A stretch of DNA of 64,000 bases from positions 3,348,001-3,412,000 of the forward strand of contig NZ_CP029255.1 of NCBI RefSeq assembly GCF_003122385.1. The letters are read 5' to 3'. Below the pieces are notes generated by a model. That model did no database searches. It saw only the letters and a program-made list of their open reading frames with translations, and had not been told where the DNA came from. The position numbers and the translations under genes were made by a program. Of the stretch, positions 26,452 through 36,100 are shown in pieces. Within the stretch, counting starts at the first letter, position 1; each line of letters starts with the position of its first letter. The stretch is from Flavobacterium crocinum (GTDB lineage: Bacteria; Bacteroidota; Bacteroidia; Flavobacteriales; Flavobacteriaceae).

Positions 26452-26691
26452 ATGCCAAATCCTAGAATTAAAAATGAAGAGCAATATGAAGCGTTGGTAA
26501 AAAAAGGATACAGCAAAGAAAAATCTGCTCGTATTGCCAATACGCCGGATGCAGGAAAGAAAGGTGGAAAAGCGAAACCTTATGAAGAATGGACAAAAGA
26601 AGAGCTTCAAAAACAAGCTTCTAGAGTCGGAATCAAAGGAAGATCTTATATGAACAAAAAAGGACTTATAGAGTCTCTTAGAAATAATTAA
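26452..26691 (+). CDS. Small DUF7218 / Rho N-terminal-like protein
   Basis: The protein has 79 residues and is basic. The first half (EEQYEALVKKGYSKEKSARI, then ANTPDAGKKGG) is the DUF7218-like segment. The second half (WTKEELQKQASRVGIKGRSY, MNKKGLIESL) is a SAP/Rho-N-type helix-extended-helix module that binds nucleic acid in other proteins. It lies 41 bp before a topoisomerase IB gene on the same strand, so a DNA-linked role beside that enzyme is plausible but inferred. Confidence 0.78.
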   Translation: MPNPRIKNEEQYEALVKKGYSKEKSARIANTPDAGKKGGKAKPYEEWTKEELQKQASRVGIKGRSYMNKKGLIESLRNN

Positions 26692-26732
26692 AATTCAATT
26701 CATTTTATCGATGTGATAAAAATACAAATACC

Positions 26733-27827
26733 ATGAACGCAGCAAGAAAAGAATTATTAATGAACCAGCTGATAAAAGCGCCACATTTAGTGATCGAAAA
26801 ACTAGATCTGGAGTATATAAATGACAATCAGCTGACGATTGTACGCTGCCGCGAAGGTGAAGATTTTGTCTATAAAAAGAATGGACGAAATGTCAAATCG
26901 AAATCGGAATTGAAAAGAATAAAAAGTTTGGTTTTACCTCCAGCATGGGAAAATGTTCGTATTGCCGATTGCACAAACGGACATTTACAGGCAGTAGGAG
27001 TAGACGATAAAAAAAGAAAACAATATCGTTATCATCCAAAATGGAATTTGATTCGGAATCAAACCAAATTTTATAAAATAGCCGAATTTGGCGCTAAACT
27101 TCCATCGATCAGAAAACAAGTTGATATTGATTTGGAAAAGAAAGAATGGTCGAAAGAAAAAGTTACAGCTTTGGTAATTAGGTTAATGGAGGAAACGCAT
27201 ATTAGAATCGGAAACGAGAAATATGCCAAAGACAATAAATCATACGGACTTTCTACTTTAAGAAAACGCCACATCAATATCAATAAAAATTCGCTTCGGT
27301 TTGAGTTTATCGGTAAAAAAGGAAAACTACATACGATTACAACCCGAAACAAAAAATTGATAAAACTCGTAAGCCGATGTGAAGAAATTCCGGGTTGGGA
27401 AGTTTTTAAATATTACGACAAAAACGGCGAAAAGAAAGTATTGGACAGCCACATGGTTAATGAATATCTCCATGAAATTTCAGGTGAATATTTCAGTGCA
27501 AAAGATTTTAGAACCTGGGCAGCGTCGATTATATTTTTTGAAAGTTTGATGGAATTAGGAGTTACTTCTGATGAAAAAGAGATCAAACAAAATGTTATAA
27601 CAGCCTTTGACTTAACCGCTGAAGCATTAGGAAATACAAGAAAAGTCTGCAAAGATTATTATGTGCATCCGCTTTTAATTTCAACTTACGAAGATGGAAC
27701 TATTCAGAAGTATTTTGATAAAGTAAAGAAAAGCCGAAGTACAAAGAAATATTTTTCAAGAACAGAAACCGCGTTTTCTGAATTGATTCAGAATTATCAA
27801 ATCGATTTGGAATCACCGTGTCAATAA
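26733..27827 (+). CDS. DNA topoisomerase IB (poxvirus-like bacterial type)
   Basis: The protein has 364 residues. It relaxes supercoils through a 3'-phosphotyrosine. The N-terminal domain (GEDFVYKKNGRNVKSKSEL, LPPAWENVRIA, GHLQAVGVDDKKRKQYRYH) and the catalytic domain (ETHIRIGNEKYAKDNKSYGL, FEFIGKKGK, FRTWAASI) match bacterial TopIB. The active-site Tyr lies in NTRKVCKDYYVHPLLI. These enzymes are accessory in bacteria and frequent in soil Bacteroidota. It probably forms an operon with the small Rho-N-like gene before it. A DUF1328 gene follows after about 80 bp. Confidence 0.94.
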   Translation: MNAARKELLMNQLIKAPHLVIEKLDLEYINDNQLTIVRCREGEDFVYKKNGRNVKSKSELKRIKSLVLPPAWENVRIADCTNGHLQAVGVDDKKRKQYRYHPKWNLIRNQTKFYKIAEFGAKLPSIRKQVDIDLEKKEWSKEKVTALVIRLMEETHIRIGNEKYAKDNKSYGLSTLRKRHININKNSLRFEFIGKKGKLHTITTRNKKLIKLVSRCEEIPGWEVFKYYDKNGEKKVLDSHMVNEYLHEISGEYFSAKDFRTWAASIIFFESLMELGVTSDEKEIKQNVITAFDLTAEALGNTRKVCKDYYVHPLLISTYEDGTIQKYFDKVKKSRSTKKYFSRTETAFSELIQNYQIDLESPCQ

Positions 27828-27907
27828 TATGGAGTTACTGCATCTCTCTAAAAGCTTAAAAGGTTGACATACAAACAAAAATCATTATTAACTAAAAAAC
27901 TATTATT

Positions 27908-28069
27908 ATGTTACGTTGGACAGTCATTTTTATTATTCTAGCCATAGTGGCGGGAATATTTGGTTTTGGCGGAATTGCCGCTGGAGCAGCTAGTATTGCT
28001 AAAATTTTATTCTTCATATTTTTAGTATTATTTATTATCTCGTTAATCTCAGGAAGATCAAGAGTATAA
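27908..28069 (+). CDS. DUF1328 small membrane protein (YtjA-like)
   Basis: This 53-residue protein, [20 protein letters not shown] and onward, has two hydrophobic helices separated by [13 protein letters not shown] and ends SGRSRV. This is the complete DUF1328/YtjA pattern, including the LRW start and the GF.GIA.GA centre. Family members are predicted inner-membrane proteins often linked to stress genes. The function is unproven. It sits between TopIB and a DUF5661-like gene. Confidence 0.88.
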   Translation: MLRWTVIFIILAIVAGIFGFGGIAAGAASIAKILFFIFLVLFIISLISGRSRV

Positions 28070-28162
28070 AGAAGAATATCAGTAAATAAAGAACAAACTA
28101 CAACGGCACATTTATTTCGATAATGTGTCGTTTGTGGTTTCAATAAAGAAAAAATATCAATC

Positions 28163-28807
28163 ATGGGAACAAAAAGCGGTGCTTATCAGGATGTTTATAT
28201 CAAAAGAGATGATGAGATGGTAAGCCTTAAAAATGATGTAACAGACTTTTGCGAAAAATACATTAAACCGGTTCATCCTAAAAATTGGGATTGGTCGGTT
28301 CGTGATTTTGAGAATCCTAAAAATGATCCCACTATTGCTGAAGCAAGAGCAATTGCGAACGTAGTTTTTAAAGATTTAAATAGTAAAAAAACAGATGTTG
28401 ATCTTTCGACTATGAATAATGTGCATGCCATAAGAGCCTATTTGGATCCAAAAAGTAAACACGAAGCTTTTAATATGGAAGAATTTGCTTTTGCCTTAAA
28501 AGTAGAATTAGAACATGGCAGGGTAAAAGATGTTAATGTAACCAACAATCATCCTTTTTTAACCGCGATGATTGCATTGGCACACATGACCGAAAGTTTG
28601 ACTTATTATAAAAGATTAAAAGTGATGGAAGCTGAGGGCGAAATCTATGAAATTGTGCGAAAGTTGGAAACTTCTCCAACAGGAAAAGAGCAATGGTATA
28701 TAGAATTAGGCAAAGCAGAACAGGAACTTAATGAAGCGAGAGCAGGTCTGGCAGAACGCCTGGCGCGAATGGACGATATCCCGGTATTAAAAATTATTGG
28801 CGATTAA
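28163..28807 (+). CDS. DUF5661-like protein
   Basis: The protein has 214 residues and no signal peptide. The core MEEFAFALKVELEHGRVKDV followed by HPFLTAMIALAHMTESLTYY fits the DUF5661 motif of a Glu/His-containing helix pair. A longer N-terminal part (DVTDFCEKYIKPVHPKNWDW) and a C-terminal coiled helix (AEQELNEARAGLAERLARMD) flank it. The function is unknown; similar genes occur with stress proteins. A bidirectional terminator follows. Confidence 0.65.
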   Translation: MGTKSGAYQDVYIKRDDEMVSLKNDVTDFCEKYIKPVHPKNWDWSVRDFENPKNDPTIAEARAIANVVFKDLNSKKTDVDLSTMNNVHAIRAYLDPKSKHEAFNMEEFAFALKVELEHGRVKDVNVTNNHPFLTAMIALAHMTESLTYYKRLKVMEAEGEIYEIVRKLETSPTGKEQWYIELGKAEQELNEARAGLAERLARMDDIPVLKIIGD

Positions 28808-28822
28808 TTAAATTTTAAACTC

Positions 28823-28858
28823 AAAAAGCCGTTAAGAATTTTTCTTAACGGCTTTTTT
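28823..28858. terminator. Bidirectional terminator
   Basis: AAAAAGCCGTTAAGAA (28823-28838) pairs with TTCTTAACGGCTTTTT (28842-28857). It serves the DUF5661-like gene and the convergent acidic protein gene. Confidence 0.92.
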
Positions 28859-28864
28859 AATTGT

Positions 28865-29425
28865 TTAGTAGAACCTTCTTTGGTCTTCCTTTGTAAATTT
28901 ATTTTTTTTCTTTGGACGTTGCACATCGTCTTCGACATAATTGTTGTTTTCATAATCTTCATCATCGTCGATGTCTTCTAAAACATCTTCGGTTTCATTA
29001 AAGTCATTTTCGAATGTATCAGCAGGATTGTCAAATTCGTCGTTTTCAACTTCATCATCTAAATCCTCTTCGATGTATTCCTCTTCGTCATCAAACTCAT
29101 CGTCAAATTCTTCTCCTTCTTCCAAAACCACTTCATAGACATCGTCATCGGTATCTTCCAAATCTCTGTCATTATGAAAATCGTCATTTAAATCATCCAA
29201 ATCATCATCATCATAACCATTAATTTTTTCATCAGGATTTGGTTTATTCGGATTATGGCCGTCTCGAACAGTATAACCTCGCTCTGCATCTTCAGCATTA
29301 CTACTTTGGGTTCTCTCCGTATTTAAGTCATAAAGTTCCTCATTCATGACAGTGTTTCTGTCTGAAGTATTTGGATTTCCCGGATCTTTAGGAAAAGGGC
29401 TGTTTCTTTTATCTTTAGTATCCAT
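28865..29425 (-). CDS. Highly acidic low-complexity protein
   Basis: The protein has 186 residues from the ATG at 29425; a TTG at 29434 would add three. Residues about 65-170 are mostly Asp and Glu (VVLEEGEEFDDEFDDEEEY and similar), and the end is basic (RPKKKNKFTKEDQRRFY). The N-terminal part is polar and probably disordered (FPKDPGNPNTSDRNT). It is predicted to be disordered and to bind cations or basic proteins, but no function is known. The stress-type genes on both sides suggest it belongs to that set. Confidence 0.7.
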   Translation of the reverse strand: MDTKDKRNSPFPKDPGNPNTSDRNTVMNEELYDLNTERTQSSNAEDAERGYTVRDGHNPNKPNPDEKINGYDDDDLDDLNDDFHNDRDLEDTDDDVYEVVLEEGEEFDDEFDDEEEYIEEDLDDEVENDEFDNPADTFENDFNETEDVLEDIDDDEDYENNNYVEDDVQRPKKKNKFTKEDQRRFY

Positions 29426-29613
29426 GATATTCAATTTTAGTAATTTATATTTTCAAATTTAAGTCTGAATGACTTAGAAATTATTATACGATTGTTTGAT
29501 GTAATTGTATAATTAACAGATGCTTAGAATGAAATTTAAAGAAGGAATCATATAACCAGTCTGATTTTTCAGTAGGTAATTTTATCATCTTATTAATCAT
29601 AAAAATTATTACC

Positions 29614-30195
29614 ATGAAAACTACAGAGAATACTACGAATAGTAAAAAAGCCACTGCAAATGAAACAACGCCTAGAGGCGTTACAAAACCAAAATCGAAT
29701 GCAGCTTCTGGACTTACAGAATTATTTGAAGATGGCTTAAAAGATATCTATTGGGCAGAAAAAGCTTTGACCAAAGCATTGCCAACAATGGTTAAAAATG
29801 CTTCTTCAGTAGAATTGAAAGATGCAATTGACAATCATTTAACCGAAACCGAAGAACAAATTACTCGTCTAGAGGAAGTTTTTAAAATTCTAGGCAAAAA
29901 AGCCACAGCTAAAAAATGTGATGCAATGGAAGGTCTTATTGAAGAAGCCAAAGGAATGCTGGAAGAAACCGAAATTGGCGTAGTGCGCGATGCCGCAATT
30001 ATTGCCGCGAGCCAAAAAATTGAGCATTATGAAATTGCGACATACGGTACATTGAGACAATTTGCCGAAACTTTAGGATTGCCGGAAGCTGCGACACTTT
30101 TAGAGCAGACACTCGATGAAGAAAAAGGTGCAGATAAAATTCTAACAGAGGTTGCCGTAAATGCAGTGAATCTTGAAGCTGCCGAAATTGAGTAA
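29614..30195 (+). CDS. DUF892 ferritin-like protein (YciE/YciF type)
   Basis: The protein has 193 residues. A basic, Thr-rich N-terminal tail of about 35 residues precedes the DUF892 domain: LTELFEDGLKDIYWAEKALT, AIDNHLTETEEQITRLEEVF, VRDAAIIAASQKIEHYEIA, and LLEQTLDEEKGADKIL. The spaced Glu/His residues fit the di-iron site of the YciF ferritin-like fold. Homologues are induced by osmotic or general stress. It ends in a terminator and is followed by a Nei-type repair gene. Confidence 0.92.
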   Translation: MKTTENTTNSKKATANETTPRGVTKPKSNAASGLTELFEDGLKDIYWAEKALTKALPTMVKNASSVELKDAIDNHLTETEEQITRLEEVFKILGKKATAKKCDAMEGLIEEAKGMLEETEIGVVRDAAIIAASQKIEHYEIATYGTLRQFAETLGLPEAATLLEQTLDEEKGADKILTEVAVNAVNLEAAEIE

Positions 30196-30213
30196 AAAAT
30201 AAAATATATTTAT

Positions 30214-30241
30214 AAGTGCAGTTTTCGGACTGCACTTTTTT
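30214..30241 (+). terminator. Rho-independent terminator
   Basis: AAGTGCAGT (30214-30222) pairs with ACTGCACTT (30229-30237) around TTTCGG and is followed by a T run. Confidence 0.9.
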
Positions 30242-30263
30242 ATACAAACCTAAAGAAAATTAT

Positions 30264-30995
30264 ATGCCCGAAGGTCCTTCCATAGTGATTTTAAAAGAAG
30301 ATGTGCAGCAATTTACCGGAAATAAAATCATTTCTGTTTCCGGAAATGCGAGTATTGATATTTCCCGACTAAAAGATAAAACGATTAATACCTTCAAAAC
30401 CTGGGGTAAACATTTTTTAATTTGTTTTGATTCTTTTACCGTTAAAATTCATATGCTGATGTTTGGCACTTATAGAGTTAACGAACGTAAAGAATCAACG
30501 CCGCGTTTAAGTCTGGTTTTTGAAGATGGAGAACTCAATTTCTACACCTGTTCCGTTAAATTCTTAGAAGGGGATATTAATTCTCATTATGATTGGAGTG
30601 TCGATGTAATGAATGAAAGCTGGAATCCAAAAAAGGCGCAAGTCAGTTTAGAAAAAATGCCGGATAAAACGATTTGTGATGTAATCCTGGATCAAAACAT
30701 TTTTGCGGGAGTAGGGAATATCATTAAAAATGAAGTATTGTACCGCTGCTACGTTCACCCCGAATCTATAATTGGAAAAATTCCGCCAAATGAAATCAGT
30801 CAGATCATTGCCGAATGTTCGATTTATAGTTTTGAATTTTTGTATTGGAAAAAGAAATTTGAACTCAAACAACATTGGGAAGCTTACACCAAAAGTGTTT
30901 GTATGAGATGTAATCTGCCATTTCACAAAAAACAGACTGGAGACCGAAAACGCAGAAGTTTTTTCTGTTCCAATTGTCAAGAATTATACATATGA
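30264..30995 (+). CDS. Fpg/Nei-family DNA glycosylase (endonuclease VIII-like)
   Basis: The protein has 243 residues from the ATG at 30264, chosen because it gives the N-terminus MPEGPSIVILKED with the catalytic Pro2 and Glu3. The middle carries KTWGKHFLICFD, IHMLMFGTYRV and the H2TH region DQNIFAGVGNIIKNEVLYR. The C-terminus has the zinc finger CMRCNLPFHKKQTGDRKRRS then FFCSNCQ. It excises oxidised bases and nicks DNA. Its stop overlaps the next start as ATGA, so the two genes are translationally coupled. Confidence 0.93.
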   Translation: MPEGPSIVILKEDVQQFTGNKIISVSGNASIDISRLKDKTINTFKTWGKHFLICFDSFTVKIHMLMFGTYRVNERKESTPRLSLVFEDGELNFYTCSVKFLEGDINSHYDWSVDVMNESWNPKKAQVSLEKMPDKTICDVILDQNIFAGVGNIIKNEVLYRCYVHPESIIGKIPPNEISQIIAECSIYSFEFLYWKKKFELKQHWEAYTKSVCMRCNLPFHKKQTGDRKRRSFFCSNCQELYI

Positions 30996-31708
30996 AAAAT
31001 CAAGTTTTAATAGGTTGCTCGAGTTATTATAACAGCTTTTGGAAAAAAGTATTTTATCCGCAGACTTTGCCATCAAAAGAATGGTTTAATTTTTACTGCC
31101 AGCATTTTGATACTTATGAATTTAATGGCAGTTTTTATAAGTTTCCAACTCTTAAGATTTTTCAAAATTGGTATGATAAATCGCCTGACTTTTTTTTGTT
31201 TTCTATTAAAGTCCCAAAAGAAATTACGCATATCAAAAAACTTCAAGACTGTGAAAATCTTTTAAATGACTTTTATACTATTTGTAAAAATGGAATGAAG
31301 GATAAACTGGGAGCAATTTTGTTTCAATTTCCGCCTAGTTATGCTTTTAGTAAAGAAAAATTGAATAGTATAATTGACATTTTGAATTACGACTTTCAAA
31401 ATGTAATTGAATTCAGACATGAAAGCTGGTGGAATGTAGAAGTCTGGAATTCTTTTAAAGAAAACAACATTACATTCTGCAGTGTGAGTCATCCCAATCT
31501 TCCACAGACTATCTTTAAAGATTTTCCTTTATTGTATATTAGATTTCACGGAATTCCCAAAATGTTTCATTCCAGTTATTCTACTGATGAGTTAACTGAT
31601 ATAAATAGTAATATTGATTCTACAAAGAAGGGATTTGTTTATTTTAATAATACAGCAAGTGAGGCTGGTATTTTGAATGCATTAGAATTAAAACGAATGA
31701 ATGTTTAA
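30992..31708 (+). CDS. DUF72 family protein (YecE-like)
   Basis: The protein has 239 residues from the ATG at 30992, which overlaps the stop of the Nei gene by four bases. The barrel-like DUF72 pattern is clear: VLIGCSSYYNSFWKKVFYP, FNGSFYKFPTLKIFQNWYD, FLFSIKVPKEITH, GAILFQFPPSYAF, VIEFRHESWW, and LYIRFHGIPKMFHSSYS with VYFNNTAS. The function is unknown in all organisms known to me. Coupling to a DNA repair enzyme is a hint worth testing. Confidence 0.9.
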   Translation: MKNQVLIGCSSYYNSFWKKVFYPQTLPSKEWFNFYCQHFDTYEFNGSFYKFPTLKIFQNWYDKSPDFFLFSIKVPKEITHIKKLQDCENLLNDFYTICKNGMKDKLGAILFQFPPSYAFSKEKLNSIIDILNYDFQNVIEFRHESWWNVEVWNSFKENNITFCSVSHPNLPQTIFKDFPLLYIRFHGIPKMFHSSYSTDELTDINSNIDSTKKGFVYFNNTASEAGILNALELKRMNV

Positions 31709-31727
31709 TTTTAGCTTAGGTGTTATG

Positions 31728-31975
31728 GAGCGCAAAGTTCGCTAAGAATACGCAAAGTCCACAAAGATTTTTTGAGAAATAGGTAAAAACCTCAAAGTCC
31801 GCAAAGCTTTTTTAATAAAACTTTGCGGACTTTAAGTTTTAAATATTTAGCCACTGATTAAAAAGATTATTAGGATTTTTTGAAATCTTTGTAATCCTTT
31901 AATCTGTGGCTAAAAAAAACTTTGCTCCCGATAGCTATCGGGATTGCGTATTCTTTGCGAACTTTACGGTTAAAC
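31728..31975. repeat. Composite nested palindromic repeat
   Basis: The outer arms around AGCGCAAAGTTCGCTAAG (from about 31729) and TTGCGTATTCTTTGCGAAC (to about 31965) are near-complementary. Inside lie two further inverted repeats: AAAGTCCGCAAAG (from about 31793) with CTTTGCGGACTTT (from 31821), and AGCCACTGATTA...(31849) with TTTAATCTGTGGCT (to 31912). Next to these is a perfect 18-bp palindrome TCCCGATAGCTATCGGGA at 31926-31943. At least three repeat families share one spacer. Confidence 0.85.
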
Positions 31976-31986
31976 CAACCCCACGA

Positions 31987-32487
31987 TTAAAGTTTCAAAG
32001 TACCTTCAATTCCGTCATCCATTGTCTTTCCAGTAACAAAGGCGGCGGTCATTTTAGCAATAGCAACCATTTTACCGTTTTTGTTATTCCAATAATAACC
32101 GTCTTCCGGTACTACTTTGATTACACTTAAATTTGGATCGTCTTCGCCCCCAGGCATCCAGACTTTTACAATCGGACTCCATAATTCTTTAATCGTTTCT
32201 CGATCATACGAAATACTTGCCGTTCCATGTAATGTGAGGAATTTGTCGTGCGGTTCAGAAAAGAAAATTTCCACCGTTGGATTTAATGAAATTTCAGCAT
32301 TTTGACTACTGTTTCGATCCGATAAAAACCAAAGTTGTCCTAAATCGTCTATTTTCTGCACAGACATTGGTCTTGATTGTAATCTATATTCATTGTATGT
32401 ACAAAACATACAGGTTTTAATATGTTCTGCCAGATCTTTAATTTTATCGACAGCAAATTCGTCTGTAAGGTCTTTATGATCTCCCAT
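31987..32487 (-). CDS. Pyridoxamine 5'-phosphate oxidase-related general stress protein
   Basis: The protein has 166 residues with a PNPOx-like split barrel: CMFCTYNEYRLQSRPMSVQK, LWFLSDRNSSQNAEI, EIFFSEPHDKFLTLHGTASI, then VWMPGGEDDPNLSVIKVVP and YYWNNKNGKM. This is the B. subtilis YdaG/GS26-like group, which bind FMN or a related cofactor. A true PNP oxidase role is unlikely because of the short length and missing PLP-site wording. The setting beside DUF892, DUF1328 and DUF4142 genes supports a stress role. Confidence 0.88.
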   Translation of the reverse strand: MGDHKDLTDEFAVDKIKDLAEHIKTCMFCTYNEYRLQSRPMSVQKIDDLGQLWFLSDRNSSQNAEISLNPTVEIFFSEPHDKFLTLHGTASISYDRETIKELWSPIVKVWMPGGEDDPNLSVIKVVPEDGYYWNNKNGKMVAIAKMTAAFVTGKTMDDGIEGTLKL

Positions 32488-32651
32488 GATGTTGTATTTT
32501 AAGTTTGTATTTGTCTAATAATTAATGAAATGTAAAGTTGGGATTTTTAATTTCTTTCTTATTATATAATAAAACATAGAAATTATGAGATTCCAATTTG
32601 AGATATTGTAGGAATTTAATTCAAAATTGGGCTTACCCCAAAAAAATACCC

Positions 32652-32659
32652 TATATTTG
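32652..32659 (+). promoter_or_regulatory. Promoter -7 element TATATTTG
   Basis: TATATTTG matches TAnnTTTG 30 bp before the response-regulator ATG. A TTG at 32627-32629 lies 22 bp upstream of it and could serve as the -33 box with slightly long spacing. Confidence 0.5.
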
Positions 32660-32689
32660 GAATGATTAAAATTTACACGCGAAAATACC

Positions 32690-33121
32690 ATGGCTGATTA
32701 CACTATATTATATACTGACGATGATGAAGATGATATCAGCATTTTTACAGACGCAGTAGATTCGATATCAAGAGAAATTAAATTACAGACCTATAGTGGA
32801 GGAGATAAACTGCTAAGCGCCATATTTAATCCGCCATCAACCCCTTATGTAGTTTTTCTAGATTTGAATATGCCAGGAAAAAATGGATTCGATGTTTTAG
32901 AAGAGCTTAGAAATTCCGACTATAAAAAAGATATTCCGGTTGTAATTTATTCTACTTCGAGCGAACCTGGAATCATTGAGAAATGCCGAGCTTTGGGAGC
33001 AAATGCCTTTATAACAAAACCGATTTTGATGAGTGATATTATCAAATCAATAGAACTAGCTATTCAGATTGAGTGGGATAAATTTATTCCAACCAAATCT
33101 AATTTTGTTTTCAAATTTTAA
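32690..33121 (+). CDS. Single-domain response regulator (Rcp1-like)
   Basis: This 143-residue receiver domain has no output domain. The acidic pocket is in YTDDDEDD near residues 9-15, the phosphoacceptor is Asp58 in VVFLDLNMPGKNG, and the conserved Lys is Lys110 in AFITKPI. Such proteins usually take phosphate from a kinase or phytochrome-like sensor and pass it on or bind a partner. It is convergent with the multi-PAS histidine kinase only 4 bp away, so the two are probably partners. Confidence 0.93.
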   Translation: MADYTILYTDDDEDDISIFTDAVDSISREIKLQTYSGGDKLLSAIFNPPSTPYVVFLDLNMPGKNGFDVLEELRNSDYKKDIPVVIYSTSSEPGIIEKCRALGANAFITKPILMSDIIKSIELAIQIEWDKFIPTKSNFVFKF

Positions 33122-33125
33122 TTTT

Positions 33126-36100
33126 TTACGATAAATCAGGGATAAAAACATTAAAAGTTGATCCTTTGTCTTTTTCGCTGGAAACGGTGACGAAACCTTT
33201 ATGGTTTTCAACAATTTTCTTGACAATTGCAAGACCAATTCCAGTGCCTTTAAATTCGCTTTCGGTATTTAAACGCTGAAATACCTCAAAGATTTTTTCT
33301 TTGTATTCCATATCAAAACCAATTCCGTTATCCGAAACTTTCAGATGGTGATAGATTTTATCCTTAAATTCGGCATTTGGAATAGCACTTCCATTTACTT
33401 CTGTAACTGAGATTTGCACTCTTGGTGGAATACCGTTTCTAGAGAATTTTAAAGCATTTTCTACTAAATTGTGTAATAGTTGTCTGAATTGAAACTGAAT
33501 CAATACAGCTTCTCCCAAATCATGGAATTCTACTTTAGCTTTCTTTTCTTCAATTTTTTCTGAGAAATCGCTGATTACTTCATCCAAAATGTCATTTATA
33601 TTTACAGTTGTAAAAACACGATCGGCAGAATTTGCGCGGGAATAGGTCAATAAATCTTGTATAAGCGTCTGCATTTTTCTTGCCGATATTTCAATTCTAG
33701 ACAAATAGGTTTTGGCATTCGCCGAAATATTCTGATCATCCAATTCGTTTAATCGGCTGGCGAAAGTTTGTATTTTTCTTAAAGGCTCCTGAAGATCATG
33801 ACTTGAAATATAGGCGAAAGACTGCAGTTCAATATTCATATTGACTAAATCCCGATTTTGAATTTCGAGTTGAGTCGTACGATCAATAATTTGTTCTTCC
33901 AGTTGGTTGGTAAAGTTTTTTTGATCTTCGATATCAGTACTGGTTCCAACCCACATCGAAATTTTACCAAATTCATCTAATTGAGCGACTGCACGGCTTA
34001 GTTGCCAACGATATTCACCGTCATAACGCTTAAAACGATGTACAAAAAGAAAATCATGACCTGTTTTAACCGATTCCATCCAAAGTTTGACATTTTCTTC
34101 GCGATCGTCAGGATGTACGACTTGAAGCCATCCATTTTTTTCAATTTCATTTTTAGAATAACCGCAGTAATTATAAAAAGTTTCATTAAAATAATTCAGA
34201 TTTCCAATTGCATCACTTGTCCAGATAAGCTGTGGAATAGAGTCGGCAAGGAGTCTGAATTTCTTCTCGCTTTTTTCCAAAACCTGCTGATTGTTTTTCT
34301 CGACCGTAATATCCATTACAGTTCCAATCATTTTGGCAGGTTCTTTATTTTCATCAAAAAACACTTTTCCGTGTACTTTTATCCAGCTGATGGTATTGTC
34401 TAATTTTAAAATACGGGCTTCATATCTGTAAATACTCGTTTTGAAAGCTTTGGCTAAAGCTTCTTCTATAATAGGTTCATCTTCTGGAAGAATTCGGCTT
34501 CTGATATCCTGATGTTCTAGTTTTTTATCTTTTTCAAAACCAAAAAGATCCAGTAAATTATCACTATAAATTAATTTTCTGGTTTGAAGATCCAAATCCC
34601 ACATGGCAATTTCTCCAATTTCGGCAGCCAATCGGACTCTTTCTTCAGCAGTTTCCAGTTTTTTTCTGGCTTTTACTTTATTCGTAACATCATTAACAGT
34701 AACCATCACGCCCGATGATTTTCCATTTTTTTCGTAAAGCGGTGTGTATTCGTAATCTAAGTAGAATTTTTTGAGTTTTCCTTTAATATCAACATAAGCA
34801 ATAGCTTCGTTTTCACGAATGGTTTTTCCATTATGAAGCACTTCATTTAATAATTCAGGATATTTTTGAGTGACTAGTTCTGGAAAAACTTCTATCAGCG
34901 GTTTTCCAATGACGTCTTTTTCTTCTTTCTGCCAAATGCTATAAATCATGGTCGTATTGGCCATTTCAATAATGTGATCATTTCCTCTAAAGATTGCCAT
35001 TGCAATTGGAGATTCCATAACTATATTTCGAAAAGCCTTTTCACTTTCGGTCAAAAGATGCCTTCCTTTTACTTCTTCAGTTACTTCATAAGCTACGACA
35101 ATAACTCCGGTAATAATGTCACTTTCTTTTAATGGATAAAAAACCAGATTAAAATAACCCAATTCTTCACTATTATAGCGGTTTAATGTCACAGGAAGTT
35201 CATCCGTATAATAAGGTACTCCTGTTTCAAAAACATTTTTTAATAAAGGAAAAACAGTCTCCTTAGCTTCTGGAACCGAATCAAAAATGGGTTTGTCGAT
35301 TACATCACTTTCATTTTTATCAATAATATGAAGGTAAGTCGCATTCGCCATTTCTAAAACCAGATCTTCTCCCTTTAGAATACCAATTCCAAGTGGAAGC
35401 TGTTTTACGGTATTTCTGAAACGTTTTTCGCTTTCTTCGACAGTATGACGTGCATTGACCTGAGGTGTAACATCATTGGCAATAGCCAAAATACCAGATA
35501 TTTCGCCGTTAGATTCCTTTAAGGCTTCATAAGTCACATTGATAAAATGGGTTAAAATATTGCCTTTTCGGTATAATTTCACAGGTAGTTCCTGAGCAGT
35601 AAAAGTTTCTCCTGTAGTGTAAACTTCTCTTAAAATTTCTTCCAATCCCTGATCGCGAACTTCAGGAAGTGCATCAAAAACGGGTTTATGAAGAACTTCT
35701 TCTTCCTTTTTTTCCCAAATTTCGAGCATTAGTTTATTGGCGATTTCAATAGTATGATTTGAACCTCTAAAAATACACATCGCGTTGGGAGCCTGTAAAA
35801 TGCTGTTTAAGTAACGTTCATTGCTTTCTTTGAGCTTTTGGTTGGTTAAAACCTTATCTGTAGTTTCATTACAGATTACCAATACTCCCGAAGTTTTTCC
35901 TTCCTCATCATTTACAGGACTGTAGCTGAAAGTCCAATAAACGTCTTCCATTTTACCGTTTCTATAAATGGGTAACAATTGATCTTCGTGCCAGGTTGCT
36001 TCGCTTTGAGTCAACACCTGATTGATTAAAGGTTGAATAAAATCCCAAATTTCCGACCAGAAATCGGCTCCTTTTTCTCCGAGTATTGCAGGATGTTTGC

